IMG/VR virus record: IMGVR_UViG_3300047547_000066
Coordinates: 1 to 58,846 of that record
Origin: a virus
DNA length: 58,846 bases
Strand: one strand, 5' to 3'
The notes beneath the pieces are model-generated. The model did not search any database. It worked only from the letters and a program-made list of their open reading frames with translations, and was not told the origin of the DNA. The position numbers and the translations under genes were made by a program. Positions 56,123 through 58,846 of the stretch are shown here, piece by piece. Position 1 is the stretch's first letter; each line of letters starts with the position of its first letter.

Positions 56123-56147
56123 CAATGGTGTTCACACCAGTTACAAT
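56119..56147 (+). promoter_or_regulatory. sigma70-like promoter with palindromic spacer
   Basis: TTGACA, 17 nt, TACAAT inside the end of the peptidase gene. The spacer contains GGTGTTCACACC, a near-perfect palindrome that could be an operator. The expected start point coincides with the ATG at 56154. Confidence 0.75.
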
Positions 56148-56153
56148 AACTAC

Positions 56154-56639
56154 ATGAACAACGCAACACACATCCTCCAAACCATTTCCGAACTCAATGC
56201 TCCTACGCTTGCTCGTATGATTACTCGTACTGAAGTCAAGATGAATAAAAAGGACGTCGAGACTAAAACTACACCTAACCCATTTGGTACTGTGTATAAA
56301 ATCACAACTCAAATCGTGGAACTTGCACCTAAGTATGAATCGGCTGTAAACGATCAACTTAGCACAGAAGGCAAAGAAGCCTCTTTTGAGGCAAGTGAGC
56401 GTAAGTGGGGCACTAACAAAGGCAACGGCATTGTTGAAAACAATGGTAAAACTTATGTTTCATTCATTGCTAAAGAACATGTTTTGACATCATACATCCA
56501 CAACGATGTTGTAATTGATAAAAAAGAATTCGTGGCTTTTGTTCCTGTTAAAAAGCCATCTGCGACTCAAGGAACAGATAAAGAAGTTGTTTTCCGTAGC
56601 GTTTCTCTGGAAAACATCATGAGCGTGGAGATTATCTAA
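56154..56639 (+). CDS. conserved hypothetical protein, probably leaderless mRNA (161 aa)
   Basis: MNNATHILQTISELNAPTLA, then RTEVKMNKKDVETKT, ASERKWGTNKGNGIVENNG and YIHNDVVIDKKEFVAF. Beta-rich after the first helix. The ATG at 56154 is chosen because the promoter would start transcription there; the upstream start lies inside the promoter. Function unknown. Confidence 0.75.
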   Translation: MNNATHILQTISELNAPTLARMITRTEVKMNKKDVETKTTPNPFGTVYKITTQIVELAPKYESAVNDQLSTEGKEASFEASERKWGTNKGNGIVENNGKTYVSFIAKEHVLTSYIHNDVVIDKKEFVAFVPVKKPSATQGTDKEVVFRSVSLENIMSVEII

Positions 56640-57004
56640 TGTGGGTATGTCTTAATAATGGGTTTGTATCGATTGTTGAAGATCGATACAATGATACTCT
56701 TGTCTTTGTACGCAGTCGTCGTCTGTCAGATTTGAAGAATTTTCTTGATAAAAATCGTGCAGATATTAAACACACACCTAGCGCAGATTATCAATATCGA
56801 GCTCATATTTCAAAAGCTGAACTTGCTGATTGTCTAATTCAAGCATCTACTAAAATTACATATGACAATTTCAAATCATCTGTGAAGGATGTAGATCTTT
56901 CACATTTCTACAATGATGTGTGGGTATCTGGAATTAACAATTTAGATTTCAACTGGTACAAACGTCACAACGTAAGTCATACGGTTGGTGTAACAAAGGC
57001 TTGA
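56639..57004 (+). CDS. conserved hypothetical protein (121 aa)
   Basis: MWVCLNNGFVSIVEDRYNDT, then VRSRRLSDLKNFLDKN, SADYQYRAHISKAELADCL and DNFKSSV. I recognise this MW.FLN.GF.SIV...VRAR...DYRYRA pattern from small proteins in many phages and some bacteria; function unknown. Its end overlaps the opposite gene by 28 bp. Confidence 0.88.
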   Translation: MWVCLNNGFVSIVEDRYNDTLVFVRSRRLSDLKNFLDKNRADIKHTPSADYQYRAHISKAELADCLIQASTKITYDNFKSSVKDVDLSHFYNDVWVSGINNLDFNWYKRHNVSHTVGVTKA

Positions 57005-57300
57005 CCTTGCAAGACAAGTATTTGATCTGCTAGTGGTGGATCAATAAACACTGAATACACCAACGTATTTGATGGCAATGATTGAGTTTGTGCAGCAGAC
57101 ATTGTTAACTGCACAACTCCATTTGCTGCATTGACAACTGTACCATCGAATGTATACTTGACAGTGGATTCAAAGTGTTTTGCAAGAACAATTTTGACAG
57201 TGAATCCGCTTAGGTTAAGCGCTACACCATTTGATTGCAATACCGTAATTTCTTTGGTATATGGTGTATTCTTTGTAATGAATAAGTTTTCGTATCTCAT
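56977..57300 (-). CDS. tail-fibre-associated beta protein (107 aa)
   Basis: MRYENLFITKNTPYTKEITV, then LNLSGFTVKIVLAKHF, GVVQLTMSAAQTQSL and VYSVFIDPP. This beta-sandwich layout (G..L.LTGYT......G.I.L.L) is typical of small receptor-binding/baseplate-linked proteins. It follows the long repeat protein by ATGA overlap, so both are probably virion parts. Confidence 0.7.
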   Translation of the reverse strand: MRYENLFITKNTPYTKEITVLQSNGVALNLSGFTVKIVLAKHFESTVKYTFDGTVVNAANGVVQLTMSAAQTQSLPSNTLVYSVFIDPPLADQILVLQGQAFVTPTV

Positions 57301-58846
57301 ATAACTACTGTAGTCCTCTTTGGTTGTCTAATTTTAGTATTGTTTCTAACGGCTGACGGTATAGAGGCACTACTTCGGGTTGTAGTGCTTAGATTGGTAA
57401 TGGAATTAACTGATGGTAGTTTTCCAGTAGATGGCTGATTTGGCCAATCTTTAAGTTTCAATCCATAGTAATCAATAGATATCGCAATTGAAGACGCGCT
57501 AATAGTACCAGTTGTTATACTCAATGCCATGAGTATTGCATCCATTGTAGCGCTACCATTACTGCTACCAGATGATGCAACCAACAATACACATTCTGTA
57601 ATAGCATCACTTGTACTATTTGATTCACCTGTAACTGATGCAATTCCCGTAACCAATGATTGAGCATCACTGATTGATTCTACTGTACCTGTAGCTATTG
57701 CGATACCGTTGATTGTAGCAACTGCGCTTGAATTGCTATCAGCGGTACCTGTTGTTGGTGTTGCAACAATCCCATAATCACCAACTGCATTTGACGTAGC
57801 AAATGATTGACCAACAATATTAGCAATACATTCTAATTGTGTATTTGTCGATGCAGTTGCAGTAATATTGCCTGTTGTAATTGCATATAGCGTAGCATTG
57901 CTTATAGCAGTTGCATTTGCTGTAGCTATACCTACTACATTACCAGTTGCAGTTATTGAGCTGGTTGCACTTGATGTATTTTGTACTGTACCAGTATATC
58001 TAGCAGTTGCAATTTGTGTTGCAGTTACAGTTGAGTTACCTAACGATGACCCAGTCTGTCCTGATATTGCTGCAACTGTAGCAGATGTAGTTGAGGTAGC
58101 ACTAACAGTACCAGCAGCTCTATCAGTACCAGCAAGAGTAGCAGTCGCAGTTGATGTCGCAGTTGAAGTACCAGCGAATCTACCAGTTGCAGTTTGTGTC
58201 GATGTTGCAGTAGCTGACCCTGAGGATGCTCCAGTGAACTGACCGGAAGCAATAGTAATGCCAGTTGCAATAACGTTAGCATTATTGGTAGATGTACCAG
58301 TTGTTGGAAGTCTTCCAGTTATACCAGCAGTAGCAGTGGATGTACTTGATGATGTGCCAGACAATGCACCAGTTGCAACCATTGTTGCAGTTGCAGTGCT
58401 AGTACCACTAGAAGATGCAGCTACACCATTTATTGAAACTGCACCGGAAGCAGTTGATGTGCTATTTGATATACCAACAAAGCTAGCAGAACCAACCAAA
58501 GAACTTGTAGCAGTTGATGTAGCAACCGATGCACCTGTGGATATTACATACCCAATCAATAAACTGCTAGCAGATGATATGCTAGACGATGTACCTGATG
58601 TAGCTGCTACTGATGCTTGAGTTGCTGTTGCTGTTGCAGCACCAGATGTTGTACCTACAGCAGGAACAAACGCATTAGTTAGAGCAGTAGCGGTAGCAAC
58701 TGCGCTGACTGCACCTGTGGCTCTATCAGTACCAGCAAGAGTAGCAGTCGCAGTTGATGTCGCAGTTGAAGTACCAGCGAATCTACCAGTTGCAGTTTGT
58801 GTCGATGTTGCAGTAGCTGACCCTGAGGATGCTCCAGTGAACTGAC
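57297..58846 (-). CDS. long Ser/Thr/Ala-rich repeat fibre protein, 5' part outside the window
   Basis: The frame is open through the window edge, so the true start lies beyond 58846. At least 516 codons. About 450 residues are built of degenerate 20-22 residue repeats of the type ATGRFAGTSTATSTATATLA with short variations. The last 55 residues are ordinary (YYGLKLKDWPNQPSTGKLPS). It looks like a fibrous virion protein or adhesin. Only Ser, Thr, Ala, Gly, Val dominate; no Cys in the repeats. Confidence 0.75.
   Translation of the reverse strand, partial: QFTGASSGSATATSTQTATGRFAGTSTATSTATATLAGTDRATGAVSAVATATALTNAFVPAVGTTSGAATATATQASVAATSGTSSSISSASSLLIGYVISTGASVATSTATSSLVGSASFVGISNSTSTASGAVSINGVAASSSGTSTATATMVATGALSGTSSSTSTATAGITGRLPTTGTSTNNANVIATGITIASGQFTGASSGSATATSTQTATGRFAGTSTATSTATATLAGTDRAAGTVSATSTTSATVAAISGQTGSSLGNSTVTATQIATARYTGTVQNTSSATSSITATGNVVGIATANATAISNATLYAITTGNITATASTNTQLECIANIVGQSFATSNAVGDYGIVATPTTGTADSNSSAVATINGIAIATGTVESISDAQSLVTGIASVTGESNSTSDAITECVLLVASSGSSNGSATMDAILMALSITTGTISASSIAISIDYYGLKLKDWPNQPSTGKLPSVNSITNLSTTTRSSASIPSAVRNNTKIRQPKRTTVVI
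58117..58243. repeat. 127-bp direct repeat, copy 1
   Basis: Identical over 127 bp to the sequence at 58720-58846, in the same reading frame (distance 603 bp, a multiple of three). Inside the repeat protein gene. Confidence 0.95.
58720..58846. repeat. 127-bp direct repeat, copy 2, at the window end
   Basis: Second copy. The identity runs to the last base of the window and probably further. Could be a point where assembly stopped or where copy number varies. Confidence 0.95.

Noticed and set aside
57868-58242. Plus-strand 124-aa frame rich in Val and Ala
   Set aside because: Antisense shadow of the Ser/Thr/Ala repeat gene; no ribosome site.

Overview
The window is a piece of a tailed double-stranded DNA phage with a contractile tail, distantly related to T4. 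The T4-type core is read from the proteins: family B DNA polymerase (gp43), clamp (gp45), clamp loader (gp44/gp62), RegA, UvsY, UvsW, Dda, primase (gp61), NrdA/NrdB, small terminase (gp16), a gp26-type baseplate protein and gp19/gp54-type tube proteins. G+C is low and almost everything is on the minus strand. No T4-late promoter set is obvious. Most promoters I can read are sigma70-like (TTGACA, 15-18 nt, TATAAT), so early transcription probably uses unmodified host RNA polymerase. Several accessory proteins (DUF2591 and the LIAAAPELLEAL type) are typical of phages of proteobacteria; the host is otherwise unclear.

Layout. 0.1-3.7 kb: a conserved two-gene phage module and a metallophosphoesterase. 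3.7-5.5 kb: a gene-poor stretch with its own promoter, holding palindrome-bounded structured RNA elements and five T-arm modules, mostly without a normal anticodon arm. I read it as a giant ornate RNA (GOLLD/ROOL style) or a strongly rebuilt tRNA array. 5.6-22.9 kb: an accessory region of about 65 tiny genes, most overlapping by ATGA or TAATG. It is dominated by about 14 copies of one small protein family (start MNERIKEL, middle FAELIV, end HFGV), with remnants and fusions left by recombination between copies. 23.0-23.9 kb: tRNA-Met, tRNA-Arg, a degenerate tRNA-Ile-like gene, tRNA-Asn and tRNA-Thr. 23.9-25.3 kb: membrane protein, Nudix hydrolase, thermonuclease and an exported protein.

25.3-52.1 kb: core genes. 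These are tail genes (tape measure, gp26/gp51-like pair with a likely frameshift, small terminase, tube proteins), DNA polymerase with a 160-residue mini-intein, a SleB-type hydrolase, Hsp20 under a ROSE-like RNA thermometer, an ADP-ribosyltransferase and a large partner, RegA, clamp loader, clamp, dUTPase, UvsY, GIY-YIG protein, an Acb1-like anti-CBASS phosphoesterase, redoxins, ribonucleotide reductase, primase and UvsW. 52.2-57.0 kb: short plus-strand runs (Dda, a Thg1-like 3'-5' polymerase, a papain-like peptidase) broken by minus-strand genes. 57.0-58.8 kb: a structural protein and the 3' part of a long Ser/Thr/Ala repeat protein, cut by the window edge inside an exact 127-bp repeat.

How it fits together. 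Replication, nucleotide and recombination genes make and repair DNA. Several proteins carry N-termini like T4 capsid-targeting sequences and may be packaged and injected as host-takeover effectors (ADP-ribosyltransferase, kinase-like protein, two large paralogues). Acb1-like protein would blunt CBASS immunity. Odd tRNA-like elements together with a Thg1-like enzyme suggest unusual tRNA biology.
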